Source: Candidatus Eiseniibacteriota bacterium (GTDB taxonomy: Bacteria > Eisenbacteria > RBG-16-71-46). Taken from it: DNA of 44,043 nt. The DNA lies in contig JACRPT010000044.1 of the NCBI GenBank assembly GCA_016223045.1, positions 1-44,043 of the forward strand, in the 5' to 3' direction. The notes under the pieces are model-generated. The model had not been told where the DNA came from and ran no database searches. It worked only from the letters and a program-made list of their open reading frames with translations. The translations under genes and the position numbers were made by a program. This document shows positions 1 through 7,231 of this stretch, piece by piece. Within the stretch, counting starts at the first letter, position 1; every line of letters begins with the position of its first letter.

Positions 1-1
1 G

Positions 2-55
2 CTGCCGACCTCGTACTTCGACCAGCTCGGCGTCCCGCGCCTGACTGGTCGCTGA
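2..55 (+). CDS. Group II intron reverse transcriptase/maturase, last 17 codons (partial)
   Basis: Reading from base 2, an open frame gives a 17-residue tail ending in ...SYFDQLGVPRLTGR, with TGA at 53-55. The call rests mainly on position: the frame stops ten bases before intron domain V, exactly where intron-encoded maturases that sit in domain IV end. The aromatic-rich SYF..LG.P.L ending resembles tails of bacterial group II maturases, but 17 residues are too few to prove it. Confidence 0.5.
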   Translation: MPTSYFDQLGVPRLTGR

Positions 56-64
56 ACCATCGAA

Positions 65-94
65 CCGCCGGATGCGGACCCGCATGTCCGGTGG
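65..94 (+). ncRNA. Group II intron domain V (catalytic hairpin)
   Basis: The lower helix CCGCCGGAT (65-73) pairs with GTCCGGTGG (86-94), giving nine pairs with a G.U at position 3 and a U.G at position 9. There is a two-base bulge AT (84-85) on the 3' side and an upper helix GCG/CGC (74-76 with 81-83) closed by a four-base loop. This matches the known domain V plan: nine-pair lower helix, G.U within the catalytic triad and a two-base 3' bulge. The triad here is C66-G67-C68. The upper helix is shorter than in the yeast ai5-gamma reference. Confidence 0.88.
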
Positions 95-161
95 TGTGGG
101 AGGGGAAGCGCGGGGAATACCCGCGCTCCCCTATCCCGATCCTCCCTCGATCGGGCCTTCC

Positions 162-1211
162 ATGAAGCGCGTCGGCATCCTCGGACTTCCCCAGTCTGGC
201 AAGAGCACCCTGTTCGAGATCCTCATGCAGGGCGCGGGCACGCACCACGGGCCCGCGCACGAGCAGGTGGGCGTGGTGCGCGTGCCCGACGAGCGCGTGG
301 ACCGGCTCTCGGCGCTGTTCCAGCCGAAGAAGACCACGTACGCCCAGGTGCAGTTCGTGGACAGCGCGGCGGCCGGCCACGCCAGCGCGCGCGCCGCGGC
401 GAAGGGCCCCGACCTGTTCCTGAGCGTGCGCAACTGCGACGCGTTCCTCGCCGTGGTGCGCGACTTCGAGAGCCTCGCGGTGGCGGCCGCGGGCGGCGTG
501 GACGCGGCGCGCGACCTGCGCGACCTGCAGGCCGAGTTCATCCTCAACGACCTCGGCATCGTCGAGGCGCGCCTCGAGCGCGTGGCGAAGGAGCTGCGGG
601 TGGGGAAGAAGGAGCACGAGCGCGAGCATGCGGCGCTGGAGCGCGTCAGGACCCTGCTCGAGGCCGAGAGGCCGCTGCGGGCCGAGTCCTTCGACGCCGA
701 GGAGGAGAAGCTGCTGCGCGGCTTCCAGCTTCTTTCGCGGAAACCCCTGCTGGTGGTGTACAACCAGGACGAGGCCTCGACCCGGGTGCCGCCGCCGGGC
801 GGGTCCGGCACGCTGGCGCTCGCGCTCAAGGCCCACACCGAGCGCGAGATCGTGGCGCTGCCGCCCGAGGAGCGGGCCGCCTTCCGCGCCGAGCTGGGCG
901 TGACCGGGGACGGGCTTTCGCTGATGATCCGCGCGTGCTACGAGCTGCTGGGGCTCATCTCGTTCTTCACCGTGGGGCCCGACGAGGTGCGCGCGTGGAC
1001 GCTGCACCGGGGGGAGAAGGCGGTGGACGCGGCGGCCGAGATCCACACCGACCTGGCGAAGGGGTTCATCCGCGCCGAGGTCATCGCGTGGGACCGGCTG
1101 CTCGAGGCGGGCGGCACGGCGAAGGCGCGCGAGAAGGCGTGGCTCCGGCTCGAGGGCCGCGACTACCTGGTGCAGGACGGCGACTGCATCGAGATCCGGT
1201 TCAACAAGTGA
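162..1211 (+). CDS. ychF: YchF/OLA1-type P-loop nucleotidase
   Basis: 349 residues, close to the usual 360 or so of this universal Obg-related protein, which binds ATP better than GTP and associates with ribosomes. The P-loop GLPQSGKST is at residues 8-16, where the family normally has GLPNVGKST. The G4 region reads YNQDE, the altered specificity motif typical of YchF rather than NKxD. The middle is the family's helical insertion. The C-terminus is the TGS/DUF933 domain, with FFTVGPDEVRAW and a closing VQDGDxIEIRFN. An in-frame ATG at 72 would add 30 residues but falls inside intron domain V, so ATG 162 is chosen. There is no Shine-Dalgarno between the intron 3' end (140) and this start. Confidence 0.95.
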   Translation: MKRVGILGLPQSGKSTLFEILMQGAGTHHGPAHEQVGVVRVPDERVDRLSALFQPKKTTYAQVQFVDSAAAGHASARAAAKGPDLFLSVRNCDAFLAVVRDFESLAVAAAGGVDAARDLRDLQAEFILNDLGIVEARLERVAKELRVGKKEHEREHAALERVRTLLEAERPLRAESFDAEEEKLLRGFQLLSRKPLLVVYNQDEASTRVPPPGGSGTLALALKAHTEREIVALPPEERAAFRAELGVTGDGLSLMIRACYELLGLISFFTVGPDEVRAWTLHRGEKAVDAAAEIHTDLAKGFIRAEVIAWDRLLEAGGTAKAREKAWLRLEGRDYLVQDGDCIEIRFNK

Positions 1212-1228
1212 CCGCGAGGAGGCACGCG

Positions 1229-1807
1229 ATGAGACTCGGCAGCGGAGCGGTGGTGGCGGCGCTGCTGGCGCTGGCGCCGGCGGCGGCGGGCGCGGCGGGG
1301 AGACTCGAGAGCGTGGGCGGTCATCTCGCCGTGGGCTACGCGAAGCTCTTCACCGCCGAAGCCCCGGGCGGATCGCTGTCGCTCGCGGGCGGTCTCGACT
1401 ACCCGCTGAGCGCGACGCTGCGCGCCGGCGTGGACATCGGCTACCACCTGCTCGGCAGCCGCATCGTCGAGCGCGGCAGCCTGTTCGCTTCGGTGGACTA
1501 CAGCCTGTTCGAGACCGAGGCGCTGGTGCACTGGCAGCCGCGGAGCCTGGGGCCGGTGGCGCGGCTCTCGGCGGGGCCCGCGCTGCTCGCGGCGAACGGC
1601 ACGCTCTCGACCGCAGGCGGCGGCGCGGGTTTCAGCGACCTCGCGGTGGACGAGCTGGCGGGCGGCTTCGCCCTCGGGGCCACGCTCATGTCGAGGCGCC
1701 CCACGCCGGTCAGGCTCGGTCTCGACCTCGGCGCGCGCGTCGCGTTCCTGAGCCGGCGCCACGAGACCTGGACGCTCGCCATCGCCCGGGTCGCGGTCCA
1801 CTACTGA
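1229..1807 (+). CDS. Small secreted, outer-membrane beta-barrel-like protein
   Basis: 192 residues. ATG 1229 follows a GAGGAGG Shine-Dalgarno seven bases upstream and starts 18 bases after ychF, so the two are probably co-transcribed. Residues 1-23 form a signal peptide: MRLGS, a hydrophobic stretch and AAGAA-G. The mature part consists of alternating hydrophobic/polar strands with repeated Gly and aromatic residues (VGYAKLF, VDIGYHL, FASVDYSLFE, VHWQP, LGLDLGARVAF) and ends in the hydrophobic strand IARVAVHY. This layout fits an eight-stranded OmpA/OmpW-sized barrel inserted in the outer membrane. No named family was recognised and no ligand can be inferred. Confidence 0.7.
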   Translation: MRLGSGAVVAALLALAPAAAGAAGRLESVGGHLAVGYAKLFTAEAPGGSLSLAGGLDYPLSATLRAGVDIGYHLLGSRIVERGSLFASVDYSLFETEALVHWQPRSLGPVARLSAGPALLAANGTLSTAGGGAGFSDLAVDELAGGFALGATLMSRRPTPVRLGLDLGARVAFLSRRHETWTLAIARVAVHY

Positions 1808-1945
1808 GTCAGGACCGTCCGGGCGAGGACGCTTCGCGGATCGTCGCACCAGCGCGAGAGCGAACGCGGTCCGCCCGGGGCGACGGTCGTGAAGCGCCAG
1901 CTGCTGCCGCGAGCGCGGTCCTACCGCGCGTCCCGGCCGCCGGCT

Positions 1946-1974
1946 TTGACACCCCTGCGGGCTGCCCTTAGACT
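1946..1974 (+). promoter_or_regulatory. Sigma70-type promoter of the riboflavin operon
   Basis: TTGACA (1946-1951) and TAGACT (1969-1974) are separated by exactly 17 bases, 14 bases before the first stem of the FMN riboswitch. The -35 box is perfect and the -10 box matches TATAAT at four of six positions. The rest of the 1808-1945 gap holds no gene or clear terminator that I can see. Confidence 0.75.
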
Positions 1975-1987
1975 CCCTCGCCTGCAA

Positions 1988-2133
1988 CTCCTTCGGGGCG
2001 GGGTGACAAGTCCCCACCGGCGGTAAAGCCCGCGAGCGGAGACGTCCGGCGCCTTGCAGTGAACCAGCCGGACGTGCCTGCTGACCCGGTGAGATTCCTG
2101 GGCCGACCGTTAAAGTCGGGATGGAAGAAGGAG
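1988..2133 (+). ncRNA. FMN riboswitch (RFN element)
   Basis: The conserved RFN core blocks are all present: GGGGCGGGGTGACA, CCCCACCGGCGGTA, AGCCCGCGAGC, GACCCGGTGAGATTCC and GGGCCGAC...GGATGGAAGAAGGA. The closing stem P1 pairs CTCCTTC (1988-1994) with GAAGGAG (2127-2133). FMN binding to this aptamer is known to reduce expression of riboflavin synthesis genes, and here it sits directly upstream of ribD. With the intrinsic terminator 43 bases downstream, control is probably by transcription attenuation. Several alternative GGGCC/GGCCC pairings between 2136 and 2175 could form the antiterminator. Confidence 0.96.
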
Positions 2134-2175
2134 GGAGGCCGGGCTTTGCCCGTGCCGGGCCTTTGGCCCGCTCCG

Positions 2176-2202
2176 CCCCGTGGTGAACGCCACGGGGTTT
2201 TT
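2176..2202 (+). terminator. Intrinsic terminator downstream of the FMN riboswitch
   Basis: CCCCGTGG (2176-2183) and CCACGGGG (2190-2197) form a perfect eight-pair stem with a six-base loop, followed at once by TTTTT (2198-2202) and more T after CG. It lies between the aptamer and the ribD start at 2220, so it is the likely expression platform rather than an end-of-operon terminator. Confidence 0.85.
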
Positions 2203-2219
2203 CGTTTGGGGGTCACAGG

Positions 2220-3353
2220 GTGAGGACGAACGGCAGCGCCGCCGCCCGCTTCATGGCCCGCGCCCTCGAGCTGGCCGGGAAGGGGTGCGGCCGCACCAGC
2301 CCGAACCCGGCCGTGGGTGCGGTGGTGGTGCGCGGCGGGCGCATCGTGGGAGAGGGCTGGCACCGCTGCGCCGGCGCCGACCACGCCGAGGTGGTCGCGC
2401 TCAGGCAGGCCGGGGAGAAGGCGCGGGGCGCCACCATGGTCGTGACCCTCGAGCCGTGCGCGCACCACGGGCGCACGCCGCCGTGCGTGGACGCGCTCGT
2501 CCGCGCCGGCATCGCGCGCTGCGTCGTGGCGGTGCGCGACCCGCATGCGATCGTGAACGGCCGGGGCCTGCGCCGGCTGCGCCAGGCCGGCATCGCCGTC
2601 GAAGTGGGGCTCATGAGCGAGGCGGCGCGCGAGCTGCTGGGCGGCTACTGGCTGGCGCACACCGCCGGGCGGCCGCGCGTCACCTGGAAGCTGGCGGTGA
2701 CGCTCGACGGCAAGGTCGCCGACCGCCGGCGGCGCTCGAAGTGGATCACCGGCCCCGACGCGCGCCGCATGGTGCACGCGCTGCGCGCCGCTTCGGACGC
2801 GATCGTGATCGGCGCGGGCACCGCGCGCGCCGACGACCCGCGGCTCACCGCGCGCGCAGACGCGCGCGGACGCCGGCCGGGCGTCCGGCGCCAGCCGCTG
2901 CGCGTCGTGTGCGACACGCGGTTGAGGTTGCCGCCCGCGCTGCGTCTGTTCGGCCCGTCGCTGGCGTCGGGCACGGTGGTGGCCTGCGGCGCGGAGGCGC
3001 TCGCCACGAGAGCGACCGCGCTCGAGCGCCGCGGCGTGACGGTGTGGCGGCTGCCGCTCAAGGGCGGACACGTCTCGCCGGCCGCGCTGGCGGGCCGGCT
3101 CGCGCGCGAAGGGCGCTACGAGGTGCTGCTCGAGAGCGGGCCCACGCTCGGCACCGCGTGGCTGCGGGCCGGGCTGGTGGACCGCATCGCGCTCTTCACC
3201 GCGCCTGCCGTGCTGGGGGCGGAGGGCCTGCCGTGGCTGGGGCCGCTCGGCCGTGGCTCGCTGGCTCGCGCGCTGCCCGGCCGCATCGCCGCACAGGCCG
3301 GCGTGGGGCGCGATGCATTCGTGATGGTCGAACTGTCGCGGGAGGGACGCTGA
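2220..3353 (+). CDS. ribD: Bifunctional riboflavin deaminase/reductase RibD
   Basis: 377 residues, the usual size for this two-domain enzyme, which deaminates diaminohydroxyphosphoribosylaminopyrimidine and then reduces the ribose side chain. The N-terminal CMP/dCMP-deaminase-type domain has [11 protein letters not shown], zinc-binding H55 with catalytic E57 (HAE), and C80/C89 in [11 protein letters not shown]. From about residue 150 the RibG/DHFR-like reductase domain shows [23 protein letters not shown] and [16 protein letters not shown] 2220 is the first in-frame start after the terminator; ATG 2253 is an alternative that would trim the first helix. First gene of the FMN-controlled operon. 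Its TGA overlaps the ribE ATG by one base. Confidence 0.95.
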   Translation: MRTNGSAAARFMARALELAGKGCGRTSPNPAVGAVVVRGGRIVGEGWHRCAGADHAEVVALRQAGEKARGATMVVTLEPCAHHGRTPPCVDALVRAGIARCVVAVRDPHAIVNGRGLRRLRQAGIAVEVGLMSEAARELLGGYWLAHTAGRPRVTWKLAVTLDGKVADRRRRSKWITGPDARRMVHALRAASDAIVIGAGTARADDPRLTARADARGRRPGVRRQPLRVVCDTRLRLPPALRLFGPSLASGTVVACGAEALATRATALERRGVTVWRLPLKGGHVSPAALAGRLAREGRYEVLLESGPTLGTAWLRAGLVDRIALFTAPAVLGAEGLPWLGPLGRGSLARALPGRIAAQAGVGRDAFVMVELSREGR

Positions 3354-3982
3354 TGTTCACCGGGATCGTCGAGGAGACCGGACGCGTCGAGCGGGTCGAG
3401 GAGCGCCCCGCCGGCCGGCGCTTCTGGATCGGCGCGCGGCAGGTGCTGGAGGACGCGAAGGTCGGCGACAGCATCGCCGTCAGCGGCTGCTGCCTCACCG
3501 CCGTCGCCGTCGAGCCCGGCCGCTTCGCCGTCGAGGCCGTGCCCGAGACCCTGAGCCGCACCACGCTCGGCGCCTGGCGCGAGGGCGACCCGGTGAACCT
3601 CGAGCGCTCGCTCAAGCTCGACCAGCGGCTCGGCGGCCACCTGGTGCAGGGCCACGTGGACGGCGTGGGCGAGGTGATCGGCGTGGTGCCCGAGGGCGAC
3701 GGCACGCGCATCACCATCGCCATCCCCGCGCCGCTGCGGCGCTTCGTCGCCGAGAAGGGCTCGCTCGCCGTGGACGGCGTGAGCCTCACCGTGGCCGCCG
3801 CGCGCGCCGACGCCTGCGAGATCGCGCTCATCCCGCACACCCTCGCCGTCACCGTGGCGGGCCGCTATGCCCCCGGCCGCGGGGTGAACCTCGAAGTGGA
3901 CCTGCTCGCGCGCTACCTGGCGCGCCTGCTCGAGGAGTCCGGCTGGCCGGCCCGGACCCCGATCCCGGGGAGGACGGAGTGA
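3353..3982 (+). CDS. ribE: Riboflavin synthase alpha subunit
   Basis: 209 residues. It dismutates two 6,7-dimethyl-8-ribityllumazine molecules to riboflavin. The N-terminus [10 protein letters not shown] is the family signature, and the protein is two tandem lumazine-binding barrels. The first has [12 protein letters not shown] and the second [10 protein letters not shown] with DGVSLTV. The ATG overlaps the ribD stop (TGATG), indicating translational coupling. This alpha-type enzyme is also called RibC in some species. The stop overlaps a GTG at 3979 that opens a frame through the following repeat region. Confidence 0.96.
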   Translation: MFTGIVEETGRVERVEERPAGRRFWIGARQVLEDAKVGDSIAVSGCCLTAVAVEPGRFAVEAVPETLSRTTLGAWREGDPVNLERSLKLDQRLGGHLVQGHVDGVGEVIGVVPEGDGTRITIAIPAPLRRFVAEKGSLAVDGVSLTVAAARADACEIALIPHTLAVTVAGRYAPGRGVNLEVDLLARYLARLLEESGWPARTPIPGRTE

Positions 3983-4071
3983 AGAAGCAGCAGAAGGGCG
4001 CACGTCCCCAGATCGCGGCCGAAGCACCGGCGGCCCACGCCAAGGGCACTCGCGGCCGGCGGCGGGAGGCA

Positions 4072-4143
4072 GGGCTTTTCGCTGCGCAGCAGCGAAAAGA
4101 GCCTGCCGACGCAAGCAGCCGCCGCGGGGGAAGGAGCGCGATG
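4072..4143 (+). repeat. 72-bp structured repeat, copy 1 (hairpin-hairpin-SD-ATG)
   Basis: First of two direct repeats whose starts are 93 bp apart. It contains a hairpin in which GGC-TTTTCGCTGC pairs with GCAGCGAAAA-GCC across a two-base AG bulge. A degenerate second hairpin around CTGCCGACG follows, then a perfect AAGGAG Shine-Dalgarno and an ATG at 4141, in frame with ribBA. The in-frame translation through it is rich in Arg and Ala and has no counterpart in known RibB proteins. Confidence 0.8.
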
Positions 4144-4164
4144 GGGCACCCGCGTCAGCGGGTC

Positions 4165-4236
4165 GGGCTTTTCGCTGCGAAGCGGCGAGAAGAGCCTGCC
4201 GACGTAGGCAGCCGCCGCGGGGGAAGGATTGCGATG
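4165..4236 (+). repeat. 72-bp structured repeat, copy 2 (hairpin-hairpin-SD-ATG)
   Basis: Second copy with the same order of parts, ending in GGAAGGA and the ATG at 4234 that best fits the ribBA start. Two differences from copy 1 fall in the 3' arm of the first hairpin, where A becomes G opposite T, so pairing is kept as G.U wobbles. The second hairpin is better here: CTGCC-GACGTA-GGCAG. Pairing kept despite base changes suggests that RNA structure, not the translated peptide, is what is conserved. Confidence 0.8.
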
Positions 4237-5520
4237 CAGCAGCCCGCGCCGGAAAACCGCGCCCGCGCCCGCGCCCGCCGCCCGCGCCGCACCGCCGTCG
4301 CCCCCGACGTCGCGCTCACCGTCGAGCGGGCCGTCGCGCGCATCAAGGCCGGGAAGATGGTCATCGTGGTGGACGACGCCAGCCGCGAGAACGAGGGCGA
4401 CCTCGTGTTCGCCGCCGAGAAGGCCAGCCCCGCGCTCGTCAATTTCGCCGTCAAGCACGGGCGCGGGATCCTGTGCGCGCCGATGGTGCCGGAGCTGGCC
4501 GACTCCCTCGGCCTCAAGCTCATGGTGCAGCACAACACCGCCAAGTTCGGCACGCCGTTCACCGAGTCGGTGGACGCGCTGGAGGGCACCACCACCGGCA
4601 CCTCGGCGTTCGACCGCGCCCGGACCCTGCGCGTGCTCGCCGACCCGCGCACGCGCGCCGGCGACCTGGTGCGTCGCGGCCACGTCTTCCCGCTGCGCGC
4701 GGTGCCCGGCGGCGTGCTCCGGCGTGCCGGGCACACCGAGGCCGCGCCCGACCTGTGCCGGCTCGCCGGGCTGCGCCCGGTCGCCGCCGTGTGCGAGATC
4801 CTCGAGGACAGCGGGCGCATGGCGCGGCTGCCCGATCTCGAGGCCTTCGCGCGCCGCCACCGGCTCGGCGTGCTCACCATCCGCGACCTCATCGAGTGGC
4901 GCCGCAAGCGCGAGGTGCTGGTGAAGCGCGTGGTGTCCGTGCCGCTCCCCACGCTGGAGGGCGTCTTCCAGCTCCACCTCTACGAGAGCCTGCTCGAGGG
5001 CGACCACCACGTCGCGCTGGTCAAGGGGAGCGTGAGGCGCAGCGGCCCGGTGCTGGTGCGGGTCCACTCGCAGTGCCTGACCGGCGACGTCTTCGGCTCG
5101 CAGCGCTGCGATTGCGGGCCCCAGATGCACGCCGCGCTCCGGGCGATTGCGAAGCGGGGCCGCGGCGTGTTCCTCTACCTGCGGCAGGAGGGCCGCGGCA
5201 TCGGGCTCGCGAACAAGATCAGGGCGTACGCGCTCCAGGACCAGGGCCTCGACACGGTCGAGGCCAACGTGCGGCTCGGCTTCGCCCCCGACCTGCGCGA
5301 CTACGGCATCGGCGCCCAGATCCTGTGCGACCTGGGCGTGCGGGAGATCGAGCTGCTCACCAACAACCCGAGGAAGATCGTGGGTCTCGAAGCCCACGGC
5401 CTGAGGATCGTCAAGCGCGTGTCCATCGCCATCCGGCCGACCCGGCACAACCGGCGCTACCTCGCGACCAAGCGCGACAAGCTCGGCCACCTGCTCGATC
5501 TCAAGCTGGGGGAGACGTGA
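4234..5520 (+). CDS. ribBA: Bifunctional DHBP synthase / GTP cyclohydrolase II
   Basis: 428 residues from ATG 4234. The N-terminal RibB domain makes dihydroxybutanone phosphate from ribulose 5-phosphate and shows [10 protein letters not shown] (47-56), [11 protein letters not shown] and [11 protein letters not shown]. The C-terminal RibA domain opens GTP; C281, C292 and C294 (in SQC and QRCDC) are the zinc ligands, and [12 protein letters not shown] is the family signature. Three in-frame starts exist: GTG 3979, overlapping the ribE stop, and ATG 4141 and 4234, each supplied by a repeat copy. 4234 is chosen because the protein then starts about 28 residues before the conserved RibB fold, after an Arg-rich leader. 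Length agrees with the family's 400 or so. Confidence 0.93.
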   Translation: MQQPAPENRARARARRPRRTAVAPDVALTVERAVARIKAGKMVIVVDDASRENEGDLVFAAEKASPALVNFAVKHGRGILCAPMVPELADSLGLKLMVQHNTAKFGTPFTESVDALEGTTTGTSAFDRARTLRVLADPRTRAGDLVRRGHVFPLRAVPGGVLRRAGHTEAAPDLCRLAGLRPVAAVCEILEDSGRMARLPDLEAFARRHRLGVLTIRDLIEWRRKREVLVKRVVSVPLPTLEGVFQLHLYESLLEGDHHVALVKGSVRRSGPVLVRVHSQCLTGDVFGSQRCDCGPQMHAALRAIAKRGRGVFLYLRQEGRGIGLANKIRAYALQDQGLDTVEANVRLGFAPDLRDYGIGAQILCDLGVREIELLTNNPRKIVGLEAHGLRIVKRVSIAIRPTRHNRRYLATKRDKLGHLLDLKLGET

Positions 5521-5605
5521 GGCCCGCTCCGACGAGGCTCCGGAAGTCCCGGCGGCGTCGCCGGACGGTCGTCGTCCTCGCCGCGCGCGAATCGAGGGTG
5601 CAGCC

Positions 5606-6079
5606 GTGAGCGACGCCGTCACGCCCGAGCCGGACGCGCGCGGCTGCCGCTTCGCGGTGGTGGCCGCGCGCTGGAACGAGGCCTGCGTCCGCCGCCTGGT
5701 GGACGCGGCGCTCGACGTGCTGTCGCGCCATGGCGTGGCGGCCGGCGACCTCGAGGTCACCTGGGTGCCGGGCGCCCTCGAGCTGCCGCTCGCCTGCCTG
5801 TGGGCGGCGAAGAGCGGGCGATGGGACGCCGTGCTCGCCTTCGGCGTGGTCGTCCGGGGAGAGACCGAGCACTTCCGCCTGGTCGCCGACGTCTCGGCGC
5901 ACGGCCTGGGCCGGGTCGCCCTCGACACCGGCGTGCCGGTCCTGAACGGCGTGCTCGCCGCGCACCACATGAGCCAGGTCGTGGACCGCACCGGCGGCGC
6001 GGTCGGCAACCGCGGCGCCGAGGTCGCACTCGCGGCCATCCACATGGCGCGGCTGCGGCGCGCGGCGGAGGCGCGGTGA
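5606..6079 (+). CDS. ribH: 6,7-dimethyl-8-ribityllumazine synthase
   Basis: 157 residues. It condenses the RibBA and RibD products to the lumazine used by RibE, usually as a pentamer or 60-mer shell. It has the substrate-loop motif VPGALELP (54-61) and the phosphate/catalytic loop GVVVRGETEHF, with catalytic H89. GTG 5606 is used; the 85-base gap after ribBA holds no separate gene and no clear terminator. Its TGA overlaps the nusB GTG by three bases. Confidence 0.95.
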   Translation: MSDAVTPEPDARGCRFAVVAARWNEACVRRLVDAALDVLSRHGVAAGDLEVTWVPGALELPLACLWAAKSGRWDAVLAFGVVVRGETEHFRLVADVSAHGLGRVALDTGVPVLNGVLAAHHMSQVVDRTGGAVGNRGAEVALAAIHMARLRRAAEAR

Positions 6080-6504
6080 CGCGGGCCCCCGGGGCGCGGC
6101 GGCGCGCGCGCGAGGTGGTGTTCCGCCTCGCCTACCAGTGCGACCTGACCGGCGACTCCTGCGCCGAAGCGTGGCGCGCGCTGAGCGGGGAGGAGCGCCT
6201 GAGCGAGGACCAGCGCGGGCTGGTCGAGGACGTGGTGGGGGTGCTCGCCCGCCGCGGCGGGGAGGTGGACCGCGAGCTCGCGCAGGCGGCCGAGCACTGG
6301 CCGCTCGAGCGCCTCGCCGCCACCGACCGCTCGGTGCTGCGCGTCGCGGTGGCCGAGCTGCTGGGGCAGCCGGGCACCCCGGCGCGCGTGGTCGTGGACG
6401 AGGCGATCGAGATCGCCAGGCGCTACGGCTCCGAGGACTCCGGGCGCTTCGTCAACGGCGTGCTCGACCGCCTGGCGCGGCGGCTGCGGCCGGACGAGTT
6501 CTGA
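6076..6504 (+). CDS. nusB: Transcription antitermination factor NusB
   Basis: 142 residues, the normal size. The all-helical protein binds boxA RNA with NusE (S10) and supports rRNA antitermination. Family features are the basic N-terminus RRRAREVVFRLAYQCDL, the central AAEHWPLERLAATDRSVLRVAVAEL block and the C-terminal VVVDEAIEIARRYGS..SGRFVNGVLDRLAR. GTG 6076 overlaps the ribH stop. The ribH-nusB pairing is common in bacteria and places a transcription factor under the FMN riboswitch transcript. Confidence 0.95.
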   Translation: MTRAPGARRRAREVVFRLAYQCDLTGDSCAEAWRALSGEERLSEDQRGLVEDVVGVLARRGGEVDRELAQAAEHWPLERLAATDRSVLRVAVAELLGQPGTPARVVVDEAIEIARRYGSEDSGRFVNGVLDRLARRLRPDEF

Positions 6505-7229
6505 TGCTGCGCGCGATCGTCTCGGACATCCACGGCAACCTCGAGGCGCTCGAGGCCGTGCTCGCCGACGTGCGGCGCGCCAGCGCCGGCGCCCTGGTGT
6601 CGCTCGGCGACTTCGTCGGCTACGGCGCCTCGCCCAACGAGTGCATCGCCCGGCTGCGCCCGCACATCGAGGCCGCCGTGGCCGGCAACCACGACCTCGC
6701 CGCCTGCGGGAAGCTCAAGCTCGGCTACTTCAACCCCGACGCCGCGGCCGCGGCGCGCTGGACCGACGCCGCGCTGACTCCCGAGAACCGCGCGTGGCTG
6801 GCCGACCTGCCGTTCCGCGCGCGGTGGGCGGGCGCGCTGCTGGTGCACGCTTCACCGGCCGAGCCGGCGGAATGGAACTACGTGCTGTCGCCGGCCGACG
6901 CCGCCCTCGAGCTCGAGGCGTTCGAGGAGCCGCTGTGCTTCATCGGGCACTCGCACTACCCGGGGACGTTCGGCGCCGAGGGCCGCCGGATCCGCTACAC
7001 CCGCGACCACGAGGTCAGGCTCGAGCCCGGGCACCGCTACCTGGTGAACGTGTCGAGCGTGGGCCAGCCGCGCGACGGCGACCCGCGCGCCGGCTACCTG
7101 CTGTGGGACGACGAGGCGGGCTGGCTGCGCCACGTGCGCCTGGAGTACGACGTGGCGGGCGCCATGCGCCGCATCCACGAAGCCGGGCTGCCGCGCTTCC
7201 TCGCCGAGCGGCTCCAGTGGGGGGAGTGA
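6504..7229 (+). CDS. YfcE/MJ0936-like metallophosphoesterase
   Basis: 241 residues. Calcineurin-like phosphoesterase with all five metal motifs: SDIHGN near the start, GDFVGYG near residue 38, GNHD near 63, a His-containing VHASP, and GHSHYP. Such enzymes hydrolyse phosphodiesters or phosphomonoesters with two Mn/Fe ions, but the physiological substrate is not predictable. The ATG overlaps the nusB stop (TGATG), so it is probably the last gene of the riboflavin transcript or a bridge to the next block. Confidence 0.9.
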   Translation: MLRAIVSDIHGNLEALEAVLADVRRASAGALVSLGDFVGYGASPNECIARLRPHIEAAVAGNHDLAACGKLKLGYFNPDAAAAARWTDAALTPENRAWLADLPFRARWAGALLVHASPAEPAEWNYVLSPADAALELEAFEEPLCFIGHSHYPGTFGAEGRRIRYTRDHEVRLEPGHRYLVNVSSVGQPRDGDPRAGYLLWDDEAGWLRHVRLEYDVAGAMRRIHEAGLPRFLAERLQWGE

Positions 7230-7231
7230 CC

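Larger units (their letters stand above)
1..140 (+). mobile_element. 3' end of a group II intron (partial)
   Basis: The window starts inside a group II retrointron. Visible parts in order are a short C-terminal coding tail ending in TGA at 53-55, domain V at 65-94, domain VI at about 98-137, and the 3' splice site after T140, where the intron ends in GAT (the AY ending usual for this class). Domain VI pairs 98-101 with 134-137, 102-105 with 128-131 and 107-114 with 120-127, around a GAATA loop. A133 is left bulged with seven bases between it and the splice site, which is where the lariat branch adenosine belongs. The 5' part and most of the maturase gene lie outside the window, so class and intactness cannot be judged. 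The CGC triad would fit a group IIC-like intron among others. Confidence 0.85.

Noticed and set aside
72-161. N-terminal extension of YchF from ATG 72
   Set aside because: It lies in group II intron domains V and VI, and the extra 30 residues have no counterpart in YchF proteins.
3979-4233. RibBA N-terminal extension of 85 residues from GTG 3979
   Set aside because: It translates two hairpin-bearing 72-bp repeats and has Arg/Ala-rich, non-conserved sequence. ATG 4234 with its own ribosome site gives the normal protein. Kept as a finding because it is not excluded.
3913-6297. Minus-strand open frame of 794 codons opposite ribBA-ribH-nusB
   Set aside because: Shadow of conserved riboflavin genes with no domain signature.
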